Position numbers and translations under genes: made by a program. A DNA stretch of 64,000 nt from Bradyrhizobium retamae. Lineage in GTDB: Bacteria > Pseudomonadota > Alphaproteobacteria > Rhizobiales > Xanthobacteraceae. The DNA lies in assembly GCF_001440415.1 (NCBI RefSeq), contig NZ_LLYA01000159.1:275678-339677 (forward strand). Direction: 5' to 3'. The notes beneath the pieces are model-generated. The model searched no databases and was not told the origin of the DNA. It worked only from the letters and a program-made list of their open reading frames with translations. Below, one piece after another: positions 36,002-44,411 of the stretch; the first letter of the stretch is position 1, and each line of letters opens with the position of its first letter.

Positions 36002-37163
36002 TCGCGAGCGACCCCGCCCCAAAGATGCCTTCGGCGTCTACGTGCACTGGCCGTTCTGCCTGTCGAAATGCCCCTATTGCGATTTCAACAGCCACGTCCG
36101 CCACGCACCGATCGACGAGAAACGTTTTGCGCGCGCGTTTGCGCGTGAGATCGAAACAACTGCGGCGCGCGCACCGGCGCGGACCGTCACATCCATCTTT
36201 CTCGGTGGCGGCACGCCTTCCTTGATGCAGCCGCAGACCGTCGGCGCGATTTTGGATGCGATCGGAAAGCACTGGCGCGTGGCCGGCAATGTCGAGGTCA
36301 CACTCGAAGCCAATCCGACCAGCGTAGAAGCGACGCGGTTTCGCGGCTATCGCGCAGCCGGCGTCAACCGCGTCTCGCTCGGCGTGCAGGCGCTCGACGA
36401 CGCCTCGCTGAAGGCGCTCGGACGGCTGCATACTGCGCGCGAGGCGCTCGATGCGGTCGCGATCGCGCGCACCGCGTTCGATCGCTATTCATTCGACCTG
36501 ATCTACGCCCGCCCCGACCAGACGCCGCGGATGTGGGCGGATGAACTGAAGCTCGCAATCTCCGAAGCCGCCGAGCACCTCTCGCTCTACCAACTCACCA
36601 TCGAGGAAGGCACGCCGTTCTTCGGCCTTCACGCCGCAGGCAAACTCAAGACGCCGGACGAGGCGGTGGCGCGTGCGCTGTACGACGTGACGCAGGAAGT
36701 CTGCGCGCATCATGGCTTGCCGGCCTACGAGATTTCCAATCACGCGCGCGAAGGCGCGGAGTGCCAGCACAATCTCGTCTACTGGCGCGGCGAGGAATAT
36801 GCCGGCATCGGTCCCGGCGCGCATGGCCGCCTCGACATCGACGGCGCGCGACACGCGACCGCGACCGAGAAGCGCCCGGAGGCCTGGCTGATGCGCGTCG
36901 AGGCCAACGGCCACGGCGTCGTTACCGACGACCACCTCAACAGCGAAGAACGCGCCGACGAATTTTTGCTGATGGGCTTGCGGCTCGCCGAGGGCATAGA
37001 CCCACGCCGCTATGCGGCATTGTCCGGTCGCGCGCTCGATCCGAGCCGCATCGCCATCCTGCGCGCGGAAGGCGCGATATCCGTCGACTCCGACGGCAGA
37101 CTGCGCGTGACGAAGGACGGTTTTCCGGTGCTGGACGCTGTGGTGGCGGATCTCGCCGCGTAA
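35994..37163 (+). CDS. hemW: Heme chaperone HemW (radical SAM, formerly HemN-like)
   Basis: About 389 residues. The radical-SAM cluster motif CLSKCPYCDF (CxxxCxxC) lies near residue 25, followed by FLGGGTPSLM and the HemN-type C-terminal domain. The chosen start is TTG at 35994, inside the rdgB stop region with GGAG eight bases upstream. The only in-frame earlier start (35943) would lie well inside rdgB. The CxxxCxxC without an extra upstream Cys favours the heme chaperone over coproporphyrinogen dehydrogenase. Confidence 0.9.
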   Translation: MASRERPRPKDAFGVYVHWPFCLSKCPYCDFNSHVRHAPIDEKRFARAFAREIETTAARAPARTVTSIFLGGGTPSLMQPQTVGAILDAIGKHWRVAGNVEVTLEANPTSVEATRFRGYRAAGVNRVSLGVQALDDASLKALGRLHTAREALDAVAIARTAFDRYSFDLIYARPDQTPRMWADELKLAISEAAEHLSLYQLTIEEGTPFFGLHAAGKLKTPDEAVARALYDVTQEVCAHHGLPAYEISNHAREGAECQHNLVYWRGEEYAGIGPGAHGRLDIDGARHATATEKRPEAWLMRVEANGHGVVTDDHLNSEERADEFLLMGLRLAEGIDPRRYAALSGRALDPSRIAILRAEGAISVDSDGRLRVTKDGFPVLDAVVADLAA

Positions 37164-37166
37164 CAG

Positions 37167-37195
37167 CCGTCGTTCCTGCGAACTCGCAGGGGACG
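37167..37195. terminator. Hairpin between convergent genes
   Basis: CGTTCCTGCGA pairs with TCGCAGGGGACG with one bulge, between the hemW stop and the stop of the lipoprotein gene. No T-tract is present. It is related to the palindrome at 736-772. Confidence 0.4.
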
Positions 37196-37200
37196 AAAGA

Positions 37201-38415
37201 TCACGCCCCAAAACTCTTCGGCGAGCCGGCGACCGGCGTGCTGCCGCCGCTGGCGACTTTCATCACCGCAAGCCCGCGCTCGTTGGTGCCGTCGGAGCGG
37301 AATCGAAACAGCCCGTCGATGCCGGCAAAGCCCGACGGGTTGGTCAGCGTCTCCGGCGCAAAGCGTTGGCCGCCCTGCTGCTTCGACAGCGCAGCAACCA
37401 GCGCGACGGCATCATAAGCGAGCGTTGCGGTGCGCACGGGGTCCGTGCCGTATTTGGTGCGGTAGCGGCCGGAGAAAGCGCGGAAGCCCGACGGATCCGG
37501 CGCAGCATAAAGTCCGCCCTGCAGCGTCGCGCTGGCATAGACGCGCGGATTGTCCCATAGCCCGGTGCCGAGCAACTGGATATTGCGCAGATTGGCGCCC
37601 GCCGCGGTCAGGGAGTCCGCCGTCGCCACGACGGATTCGCCGTCGTCGGCGATGAACAGCGCGTCCGCCGAGCCGAGCGATTGCGCCACCGTGCGCGCCG
37701 CCCCGGCGCGATCGGCGGTATATTTTTCGAAGGCGACGATGCGTCCCTTGCGGCCAACCGCCTGCTTGAACGCCGCTTCCACCACATTGCCATAGGCATT
37801 GTCGGGCAACAGCGCCGCAAACGATCGCTTTCCGATGCTGGCCGAATAATCGACGATCCGGTTGACGTCTGATTCGGGCAGGAAGCTCAGCAGATAAACA
37901 CCGCGTCCGGCGATGCTGGAATCAGTCGAGAACGCGATCACTGGAATGCTCCGCGCGCGTGTCAGTTGCGCGGTCGCCGGCACCGAGGCCGCAAACAGCG
38001 GGCCCAGAACGATTTCCACGCCTTCGCCGAGCGCCTCCTGGGTAACTTGCTGGGCGCCCTGCGGACTGCCGCCGTCGTCCTTGATCAGCAGCTGAATGTT
38101 CGGATTCTGGAATTCCGCCAGTGCCATCTCGGCAGCGTTCTTCATCGATTGCGCGGCGACGCCGGCATTGCCGGCGGCCGAAAGCGGCAGGATCAGGCCC
38201 ACCTTGACCTGCCCGGTGCCGACGGCGAGCGGCTGCTGCTGCGGGCCTGGCGGCCCGTCGGGCGCTGACGGGCCGAACGGGTTGGAAATCTGTCCACCAC
38301 CGGAGCAGGCACCGAGCAGGGGCGCGCCGAGGATAAGACCAAGCGCAGTCCGCCGGGTCGGACTTGACGGGCGCGGAACCGAGGATCCGGGCTTGGGATT
38401 GAACGGGCCTTCCAT
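37201..38415 (-). CDS. Penicillin-binding protein activator-like lipoprotein (LpoA/periplasmic-binding fold)
   Basis: 404 residues. A leader with RRTALGLILGAPLLGAC gives a lipobox (LGAC) at about residue 36. A Pro/Gly-rich linker precedes a type I periplasmic-binding fold (VKVGLILPLSAAGNAGVAAQSMKNAAEMALAEF to the C terminus), as in LpoA and branched-chain amino acid receptors. A role anchored in the outer membrane in stimulating peptidoglycan synthases is likely by family. It is divergent from rsmI, the same neighbour as LpoA/RsmI (YraM/YraL) in enterics. Confidence 0.85.
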   Translation of the reverse strand: MEGPFNPKPGSSVPRPSSPTRRTALGLILGAPLLGACSGGGQISNPFGPSAPDGPPGPQQQPLAVGTGQVKVGLILPLSAAGNAGVAAQSMKNAAEMALAEFQNPNIQLLIKDDGGSPQGAQQVTQEALGEGVEIVLGPLFAASVPATAQLTRARSIPVIAFSTDSSIAGRGVYLLSFLPESDVNRIVDYSASIGKRSFAALLPDNAYGNVVEAAFKQAVGRKGRIVAFEKYTADRAGAARTVAQSLGSADALFIADDGESVVATADSLTAAGANLRNIQLLGTGLWDNPRVYASATLQGGLYAAPDPSGFRAFSGRYRTKYGTDPVRTATLAYDAVALVAALSKQQGGQRFAPETLTNPSGFAGIDGLFRFRSDGTNERGLAVMKVASGGSTPVAGSPKSFGA

Positions 38416-38646
38416 TCTGTCTCTTCTCTTGACCGACCGCCGTCGGTCAGGATTCCGGCTTTCTGGGCCGAGGCACCTGAACCGCTACTGAACCCTACAT
38501 GCGGGATTCTGCATATTGTCTAGGATTAGTTAACCAAAACAAAAGGATTACGTCCCGTCGCACATTGACAGCCGCAGGGAACTTCGGCTTTGCCGTCAAT
38601 CCAGCCGGATATAGCGCTTGCACCAAGACCCCTTTAGATTACCGTC

Positions 38647-39600
38647 ATGCGCGCAAAGCCCAGTTCAAGCTACGGCTCCGATACCGAACCGGGTTCGGCC
38701 AACCGAACATTTTTGATTGGCGGCCACACTCTAAATGCCCCGAAGCCGGTTCCCGGCCTCTACCTGGTGGCAACCCCGATCGGCAATCTCGGCGACATCA
38801 CTTTGCGCGCGCTGGAGACCCTGGCCGGCGTCGACATCATCGCCTGCGAGGACACCCGCATCACCCGCCGCCTGATCGAACGCTATGCGATCTCGGCGGA
38901 ACTCAAGCCGTATCATGAGCACAACGCGGCGATGGCGCGGCCGAGAATTCTGGAGCGGCTGGCGCAGGGCGCGTCCATCGCGCTGGTGTCGGACGCCGGC
39001 ACGCCCCTGATATCCGACCCCGGCTTCAAGCTGGTGCGCGAGGTCTCTGCCGCCGGCCATGCCGTGATCGCGGTGCCCGGTGCGTCCTCGGTGCTGACGG
39101 CGCTTTCGGTCGCAGCACTCCCGACCGACCGGTTTTACTTCGAGGGATTTTTGCCGTCCAGGCAAGTCTCGCGGCGGATGCGGCTGGCCGGATTGGCAAG
39201 GATCGATGCCACGCTGGTGATGTTCGAATCCGGCAACCGCGTGCAGGAAACGCTCGCCGACCTCGCCGAGATGATGGCCGGTCGCGACGCCGCGATCTGC
39301 CGCGAACTCACAAAGCTGCACGAGGACATCAAGCGCGCCCCCATCGCCGAGCTGGCAAGGACGGCCGACACGCTGGAAACCCGCGGCGAATTCGTGCTCG
39401 TGATCGGCCCGCCGCGCAAGGACGCCGATGTCATGACCCAGCATGACCTCGACGATTTGCTGCGATCGTCGCTGGCGCGCGAAAGCGTCAAGGACAGCGT
39501 CGCGCATGCGGTCGAGCTTTCGGGCCGCCCGCGCCGTGAGGTCTATGCCCGCGCGCTGGAGCTCGCCAAAGAAGTCAGGGGCGACGATGGCGAAGACTGA
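38647..39600 (+). CDS. rsmI: 16S rRNA (cytidine-1402-2'-O)-methyltransferase
   Basis: 317 residues, tetrapyrrole-methylase fold. LYLVATPIGNLGDITLRALETL and DIIACEDTRITRRL lie near residues 38-75, LVSDAGTPLISDPGFKLV near 115, and ALPTDRFYFEGFLP near 165. It methylates the ribose of C1402 in the decoding site. The first ~35 residues are poorly conserved in appearance, so the start could be later. yraN overlaps its end by 14 bp. Confidence 0.95.
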   Translation: MRAKPSSSYGSDTEPGSANRTFLIGGHTLNAPKPVPGLYLVATPIGNLGDITLRALETLAGVDIIACEDTRITRRLIERYAISAELKPYHEHNAAMARPRILERLAQGASIALVSDAGTPLISDPGFKLVREVSAAGHAVIAVPGASSVLTALSVAALPTDRFYFEGFLPSRQVSRRMRLAGLARIDATLVMFESGNRVQETLADLAEMMAGRDAAICRELTKLHEDIKRAPIAELARTADTLETRGEFVLVIGPPRKDADVMTQHDLDDLLRSSLARESVKDSVAHAVELSGRPRREVYARALELAKEVRGDDGED

Positions 39601-40000
39601 CGGCACCACGCCGCCGGACGCGACCACGAAACTCGCTGCGCCCGAGCGGGTCGCTGCGTTTCGCACCGGGCTTTCCGCGGAAAGCCGCGCCGCGGCTTAT
39701 CTGATGGCAAAGGGCTACCGCATTCTCGCAAAGCGCTTCCGCACCCCCTATGGCGAGATCGACCTGGTGGCGAGGAAGCGCAGCTTGATTGCCTTCATCG
39801 AGGTCAAGGCGCGCGCCAGCCTCGATGATGCTGCCTATGCCGTCACGCCGCGCCAGCAGGCCCGCATCATCGACGCTGCCCAAGCCTGGCTGATGGCGCA
39901 TCCCGAGCATGCCGAATTCGAGCTCCGTTTTGACGCTGTCCTGATTGCGCCCAGGCGTCTGCCACGCCATCTGTTAGCGGCATTCGACGCCAGCACCTGA
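39587..40000 (+). CDS. yraN: YraN family (UPF0102) protein
   Basis: 137 residues with an Endonuclease-like fold of the Holliday-resolvase type: AAYLMAKGYRILAKRFRTPYGEIDLVARKRSLIAFIEVKAR contains the E...D-x-EVK pattern of PD-(D/E)XK nucleases. Physiological role unknown. Start ATG at 39587 with AGGGG upstream, overlapping rsmI. The rsmI-yraN pair is widespread. Confidence 0.92.
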   Translation: MAKTDGTTPPDATTKLAAPERVAAFRTGLSAESRAAAYLMAKGYRILAKRFRTPYGEIDLVARKRSLIAFIEVKARASLDDAAYAVTPRQQARIIDAAQAWLMAHPEHAEFELRFDAVLIAPRRLPRHLLAAFDAST

Positions 40001-40031
40001 ACCAATCCCTCCTGACCTGCGGACCCTCACT

Positions 40032-40979
40032 ATGAAACTGAATATCGCCGTCCAGATGGACCCCATCGCGCGTATCAACATCCGCGGCGATTCGACCTTT
40101 GCCCTGATGCTGGAAGCGCAAAAGCGCGGGCACAGCCTTTCCTATTTCACGCCGGACCAGCTCTCGCTGCGCGGCGAGGAGCTGGTGGCGCCGGTGCAGC
40201 ACCTCACCGTGCGCGACGAGGTCGGCGATCACTTTACCTTGGGAGAGCCGAAGCGCGAACCGCTCGAAGCCTTCGACGTCATCCTGTTGCGGCAGGAGCC
40301 GCCATTCGATATCGCCTACATCACTTCGACGCATTTGCTGGAACGAATCCATCCCAGGACGCTGGTCGTCAACGATCCCGCCAGCGTGCGTAACGCGCCG
40401 GAAAAGATGTTCGTGCTGAACTTTCCGCAGCTAATGCCGCCGACGCTGATCTCGCGCGACCTCGACGAAATCAATTCGTTCCGCGATGAGCACGGCGCGG
40501 TCGTCATGAAACCGCTGCACGGCCATGGCGGCGCGGCGGTGTTTCGCGTCATGCCGCAGGACATGAATTTCGGCTCGCTGTTCGACATGTTTTCCGTCAC
40601 CTTCAGGGAGCCCTGGGTGATCCAGCGCTTCCTCCCCGAGGTGAAGCACGGCGACAAGCGCATCATCCTGGTCGACGGCGAGTTCGCCGGTGCCGTCAAC
40701 CGCGTCCCCGCTCCCGACGACCTCCGCTCCAACATGGTGCGCGGCGGCGCAGCGCAGGCGACCGACCTTACCCCGCGCGAGCGCGAGATTTGCGACACGC
40801 TGGGCCCGGACTTGCGCGAACGCGGCCTGCTGTTCGTCGGCATCGATGTGATCGACGGCAACCTCACCGAGATCAACGTGACCTGCCCCACGGGCATCCG
40901 CGCGATCCAGCGTCTCAACGGCCCGGATGTCGCGGCAAAGATCTGGGATACCATCGAGAAGAAGCGCACCGGGAAATAA
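40032..40979 (+). CDS. gshB: Glutathione synthase
   Basis: 315 residues, ATP-grasp. KLNIAVQMDPIARINIRGDSTFALMLEAQ opens the protein. VMKPLHGHGGAAVFRV and the C-terminal FVGIDVIDGNLTEINVTCPTGIRAIQRL bind ATP/Mg and substrate. It joins gamma-glutamylcysteine and glycine. It lies 31 bp after yraN. Confidence 0.96.
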   Translation: MKLNIAVQMDPIARINIRGDSTFALMLEAQKRGHSLSYFTPDQLSLRGEELVAPVQHLTVRDEVGDHFTLGEPKREPLEAFDVILLRQEPPFDIAYITSTHLLERIHPRTLVVNDPASVRNAPEKMFVLNFPQLMPPTLISRDLDEINSFRDEHGAVVMKPLHGHGGAAVFRVMPQDMNFGSLFDMFSVTFREPWVIQRFLPEVKHGDKRIILVDGEFAGAVNRVPAPDDLRSNMVRGGAAQATDLTPREREICDTLGPDLRERGLLFVGIDVIDGNLTEINVTCPTGIRAIQRLNGPDVAAKIWDTIEKKRTGK

Positions 40980-41263
40980 TTTCTCCCTCGCGCGACCAAC
41001 TCATTCGCAGCGCGCGCATACGCGCGACCGGACTTGATCCGGATGAATTGCGTGCCCTCCTGCCGGCCGATTGGAACCGACGAGGAGAGCCGCAGCAACG
41101 TTTTGCTGCGCCGCCGGGAGTGGCCCGCTGATTCCAGGACGCTATCGCCATCTGATCCCATATTCTACCATCATGCGGCCATTCTTTGGGCAAGACTGCA
41201 CGGAGCGCTGCCGGATGCTCGGCCGGCCACCTTCGGATGACATTGGACGGAAAGGAAACGCCA
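40980..41263. other. Intergenic region after gshB
   Basis: 284 bp without a supportable gene. It holds a CCGGACTTGATCCGG palindrome resembling part of repeat R2; the rest is featureless. Confidence 0.4.
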
Positions 41264-42091
41264 ATGAACTCCACACCGACACCGAAAGAAACTGAACCCC
41301 AGGATGCCCTGAACGCGCGCGCCGATGAGAGGCTCGTGCAGGCCCACGAACAGATCAAACGCGCGGACGAGCAACTCGCGCTGTTGACTGAACAGCTCGA
41401 AAAAATGGAGCGCGATACTGCGCATCCGCCATCGTCGCGACCTGCCCCGCAATCACCGGAAAAAAGGCCGGCGCTCCGCACCCTAGCCGCCTTGCCCCTG
41501 GCAGCGTGCATCATTGTCGCTGCGCTGGTTTTGCAGTCGTCCTATAGTGGCGGAGCCAAGCAGGTTGTCGCTTGGTGGGCGCCGCAGCCCGTTTCAACGC
41601 CATCATTGCCGCCAGAAGATCCGCCATCGCCCGCGCAGCCTGCTCCATCTACCGTTGAGGTGGCCGCGGCGGAGGCAGCACCGCCGCAAGCATCACCACC
41701 GCAAGTATCGCCACCGCAAGCATCGACCTTGGCTCAGGCCGCACCGCCGCAAGACGCCTCGCCGCCGACGACCGCCGCGCCCCCCGAACAGACACAGTTG
41801 CTGCAAACGATCGCGCGCGACCTCGCGAACCTGGAGCGAACCATCGAACAGCTCAAGGCGAACCAGCAACAAATGGCCAGCGACAATTCAAAAGCCATTA
41901 CGGAGCTCAAGGCGAGCCAGGAAGAGATGAAACGCGCGCTGGCGAAGGTTTCCGAGCAGAACCCGCCCAAGGCGTCAGCGCCTCCGACGCGGCCGGCTCC
42001 AACCTTGCGCAAGCCCGAACGGCCGCCGCCGCAAGCAAGATCTCGGCCTCGATACCCAAGGGAGTGGATCTACGACGACTACGATTGGTAG
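41264..42091 (+). CDS. Membrane-anchored Pro/Ala-rich coiled-coil protein, unknown function
   Basis: 275 residues. An N-terminal coiled coil (~15-50, VQAHEQIKRADEQLALLTEQLEKM) is followed by one transmembrane helix (~70-90). A long Pro/Ala/Gln linker (~100-180) follows. A second coiled coil (~185-235) and a basic Pro-rich tail ending in aromatic/acidic residues (EWIYDDYDW) close it. This layout suggests a spacer across the periplasm. Similar proteins are common in Bradyrhizobium, but no function is known to me. GGAAAGGA precedes the ATG. Confidence 0.7.
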   Translation: MNSTPTPKETEPQDALNARADERLVQAHEQIKRADEQLALLTEQLEKMERDTAHPPSSRPAPQSPEKRPALRTLAALPLAACIIVAALVLQSSYSGGAKQVVAWWAPQPVSTPSLPPEDPPSPAQPAPSTVEVAAAEAAPPQASPPQVSPPQASTLAQAAPPQDASPPTTAAPPEQTQLLQTIARDLANLERTIEQLKANQQQMASDNSKAITELKASQEEMKRALAKVSEQNPPKASAPPTRPAPTLRKPERPPPQARSRPRYPREWIYDDYDW

Positions 42092-42285
42092 CCGTCGATG
42101 CTGATCTTTCGAAATCTGTCCTGCAACATCGCTTCGACGCGATGCGGTGCGCCATCGTCATTTTCGCATCCCTGTCGTGCCTCCTCATCCCACTTGCCAA
42201 TTTCGGGAAGCGGGAGCAGCCTGCCGGCACGGATGACTTCGTCCGGGCACGTACTGCAATCAATAAAATTATTGGAGGAAGACGC

Positions 42286-43257
42286 ATGACGACGAATCTT
42301 TCGCGACGGTCTTTGCTTGCGCTCGGCGCCGGGTTCGGTGCGACAACGATGCTCGGCGGCAGCGCTCTGGCCAAGGCGCCAAAGCTCGGCACGCAGACGC
42401 CCTACTGGCACCGCTTCATGCTCGGCGACGCCGAAGTCACCGTCGTCTCGGACGGCCCGCTGCCGCTCGGAGATCCCTCCGGCACGTTTACCGGCGTGCC
42501 GAAGGAGGAAGTGAAGAAGATGCTGTCCGACAACTTCCTTAATCCGGACAACGTCGTGCTCGAACAGAACTCGCCGATCGTGAACACCGGCGACAAGCTG
42601 ATCCTGTTCGATACCGGCATGGGCACGTCAAAAGCATTTGGCCCGACCACCGGCCAGCAGCAGAAGAACATGATGGCAGCCGGCATCAAGCCGAGCGACA
42701 TCGACGCCGTGGTGTGCTCGCATGCCCATATCGATCACATCGGCGGCCTGGTCGGCGCCGACGACAAGCCGCTATTCCCGAACGCGCAGGTCTACATCGC
42801 CCAGAGCGATTTCGATTTCTGGACCGATGAAGGCAAGCTCGGCAGTCCGTTGAAGGATTTTATCATCCACGCCCGCAAGAACCTGATGCCGGTGCGCGAC
42901 CGCATCGTCTTCATCAAGGACAACCAGGAATTCTTGCCCGGCGTCACTGCGCTCGCAGCGCCCGGCCACACCGTCGGCCACACCATCTTCATGGTCAGTT
43001 CGAAGGGCAAATCCTTCTGCTTCCTCGGCGACCTCTCGCATCACGCGGTGCTGCTGTTGGAGAAACCGCGGATGGAATTCTCCTACGACAGCGACCCAAA
43101 GCAGGCGGCCGCCTCGCGGGTGAAGATGCTGGACATGCTCGCCGCCCAGAAGATCCCGGTTATGTCCTATCACTTCGCATGGCCCGGCTACGGCCACGTC
43201 GCCAGGAACGGCGACGGTTTTAGATATTATCCCGAGCCGATGAACATGCAGCTCTGA
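42286..43257 (+). CDS. Tat-exported metallo-beta-lactamase-fold hydrolase
   Basis: 323 residues. A twin-arginine leader (LSRRSLLALGAGFGATTMLGGSALA) is followed by an MBL fold. The zinc motif is SHAHIDHIGG (HxHxDH). A second His lies in APGHTVGHT, and further ligands in GDLSHH and SYHFAWPG. It is of the AHL-lactonase/AiiA-like group by motif; the true substrate is unknown. GGAGG precedes the ATG. Confidence 0.87.
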   Translation: MTTNLSRRSLLALGAGFGATTMLGGSALAKAPKLGTQTPYWHRFMLGDAEVTVVSDGPLPLGDPSGTFTGVPKEEVKKMLSDNFLNPDNVVLEQNSPIVNTGDKLILFDTGMGTSKAFGPTTGQQQKNMMAAGIKPSDIDAVVCSHAHIDHIGGLVGADDKPLFPNAQVYIAQSDFDFWTDEGKLGSPLKDFIIHARKNLMPVRDRIVFIKDNQEFLPGVTALAAPGHTVGHTIFMVSSKGKSFCFLGDLSHHAVLLLEKPRMEFSYDSDPKQAAASRVKMLDMLAAQKIPVMSYHFAWPGYGHVARNGDGFRYYPEPMNMQL

Positions 43258-43389
43258 GTCGGGAAGCATTCTCCGGGGCGGCGGGCCCGCCCCGGAAGTC
43301 GCCCAGCCAGCACGCGGCGCCAGGGATACGCTCCCGTTTGCGTAAGCCTTGATCAGCGAATCACGACGTAATGATCACGGAGTCTCCCA

Positions 43390-43698
43390 TTGGCCAACCA
43401 ACCGCCCGTCAAATCCGATCTCGTCTATGAGGACACTGGAGCCATGGCTCCGGTGGTCTATTTCGACATCGTTGGCGCCTACGGCACCATGAACGGCTCG
43501 ATCGAGGTCGAACTGGCGACCCGCATCCTGGTGCCGAAGCCGGATGGTTCGACCGAGGTGAAGTTCATCTCCTCCGGCCGCATCCGCTGCAGCGCCAACG
43601 CGGCCGCCAATTTGCGCAACGGCCTGGATGCAGCGCTGAAGATGCTGGAGCAGCCACAGGGTAGCGCGGCGGCGATTGCGGCGGGGAAGCTGAATTGA
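43390..43698 (+). CDS. Small protein of unknown function
   Basis: 102 residues, soluble, no signal peptide. It opens MANQPPVKSDLVYEDTGAMA and is a typical conserved rhizobial hypothetical. The start is probably TTG at 43390, with GGAG eight bases upstream; ATG at 43444 is an alternative. No function recognised. Confidence 0.65.
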   Translation: MANQPPVKSDLVYEDTGAMAPVVYFDIVGAYGTMNGSIEVELATRILVPKPDGSTEVKFISSGRIRCSANAAANLRNGLDAALKMLEQPQGSAAAIAAGKLN

Positions 43699-43784
43699 GC
43701 TCCCCAAGCGTACCTTAGGAACCATCGCGCTTCGCCGAAATTGGTCTTTCCTCAGCGCTGGCAGCCAGTTTGGAGGCCCGGCAA

Positions 43785-43967
43785 ATGACCAAGGATATAG
43801 TAGCTATCGGAGCCGGACTGCTCGTCGTCTGCCTCGCTGTGTGGAGCCTCCGGGGTAACCCCGAGAATGAGAGCCCTGCAAAGACAGAGGCAGTGCGCGT
43901 TCTCGCCGACGATCCGGCGCTGAAGCTGGTTTCTGAGCACAGCCCATACATGCGAACGGAGCGCTAG
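43785..43967 (+). CDS. Small single-pass membrane protein
   Basis: 60 residues. One hydrophobic helix (IVAIGAGLLVVCLAVWSL) precedes a polar tail ending HSPYMRTER. ATG at 43785 has GGAGG eight bases upstream; TTG at 43770 is less likely. Function unknown. Confidence 0.5.
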   Translation: MTKDIVAIGAGLLVVCLAVWSLRGNPENESPAKTEAVRVLADDPALKLVSEHSPYMRTER

Positions 43968-43973
43968 CTAGAG

Positions 43974-44092
43974 CGTTTTCCAGCGAAAGCCTGCCCCGGA
44001 CTTGATCCGGGGTGGACACCGGTTCGCGTCAAGAAAACGCTTCGAAACAAGAATCTAGAGCCCGGGTTCTGATTCAATTAGAACCGAAAAGC
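43974..44092. repeat. Dispersed intergenic repeat R2, copy b
   Basis: GAGCGTTTTCCAGCGAAAGC, CGGACTTGATCCGG, CCGGTTCGCGTCAAGAAAACGC and GGTTCTGATTCAATTAGAACC. Homologous to 34432-34555. It lies about 240 bp before the island junction. Confidence 0.8.
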
Positions 44093-44247
44093 GCTAAGCA
44101 GCGTGGATCGAAATGTCGACGATCGGTTGAGCACTGGTATGTCGATGCAAAATGTGCGCTGACAGGCCCTAGGCGCACAATGTTCTCTCAATGTTCTTGA
44201 CTTACTCTCCGGTTCCCCGCTACCTTCGATTGCGTCGCGGGGGCAGC

Positions 44248-44358
44248 ATGGTTGCGCGGGTATCTACCGTAGCTTTTGAGGGGATCGAGGCCCGCGCGGT
44301 CGACGTGCAGGTGCAGGTCGCGCCTGGGCTGCCGGCGTGCGAAGGTGTTGACTATTAA
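44248..44358 (+). pseudogene. comM: comM/yifB 5' fragment, cut by the island
   Basis: From ATG 44248 the first 30 residues (MVARVSTVAFEGIEARAVDV then QVQVAPGLPA) are the conserved N terminus of YifB/ComM Mg-chelatase-like AAA ATPases. These normally continue FTVVGLPDKAV. Here the frame changes to CEGVDY and stops at 44358. The full protein is about 500 residues. ComM is a branch-migration helicase in natural transformation and a known insertion site for genomic islands in other bacteria. No 3' part is present in the window. Confidence 0.88.
44330..44345. other. Probable left attachment junction of the island
   Basis: Chromosomal comM codons hold to CTGCCGGCG (ending 44337); sequence diverges from 44338. 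The crossover core lies within a few bases here. The serine recombinase gene starts 74 bp later, a usual place for an integrase next to its own site. Confidence 0.6.
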
Positions 44359-44411
44359 CCCACCTTCTAATATCCGACGTTTCCGCCATTCAGGCGAAGG
44401 CGGACAACCCA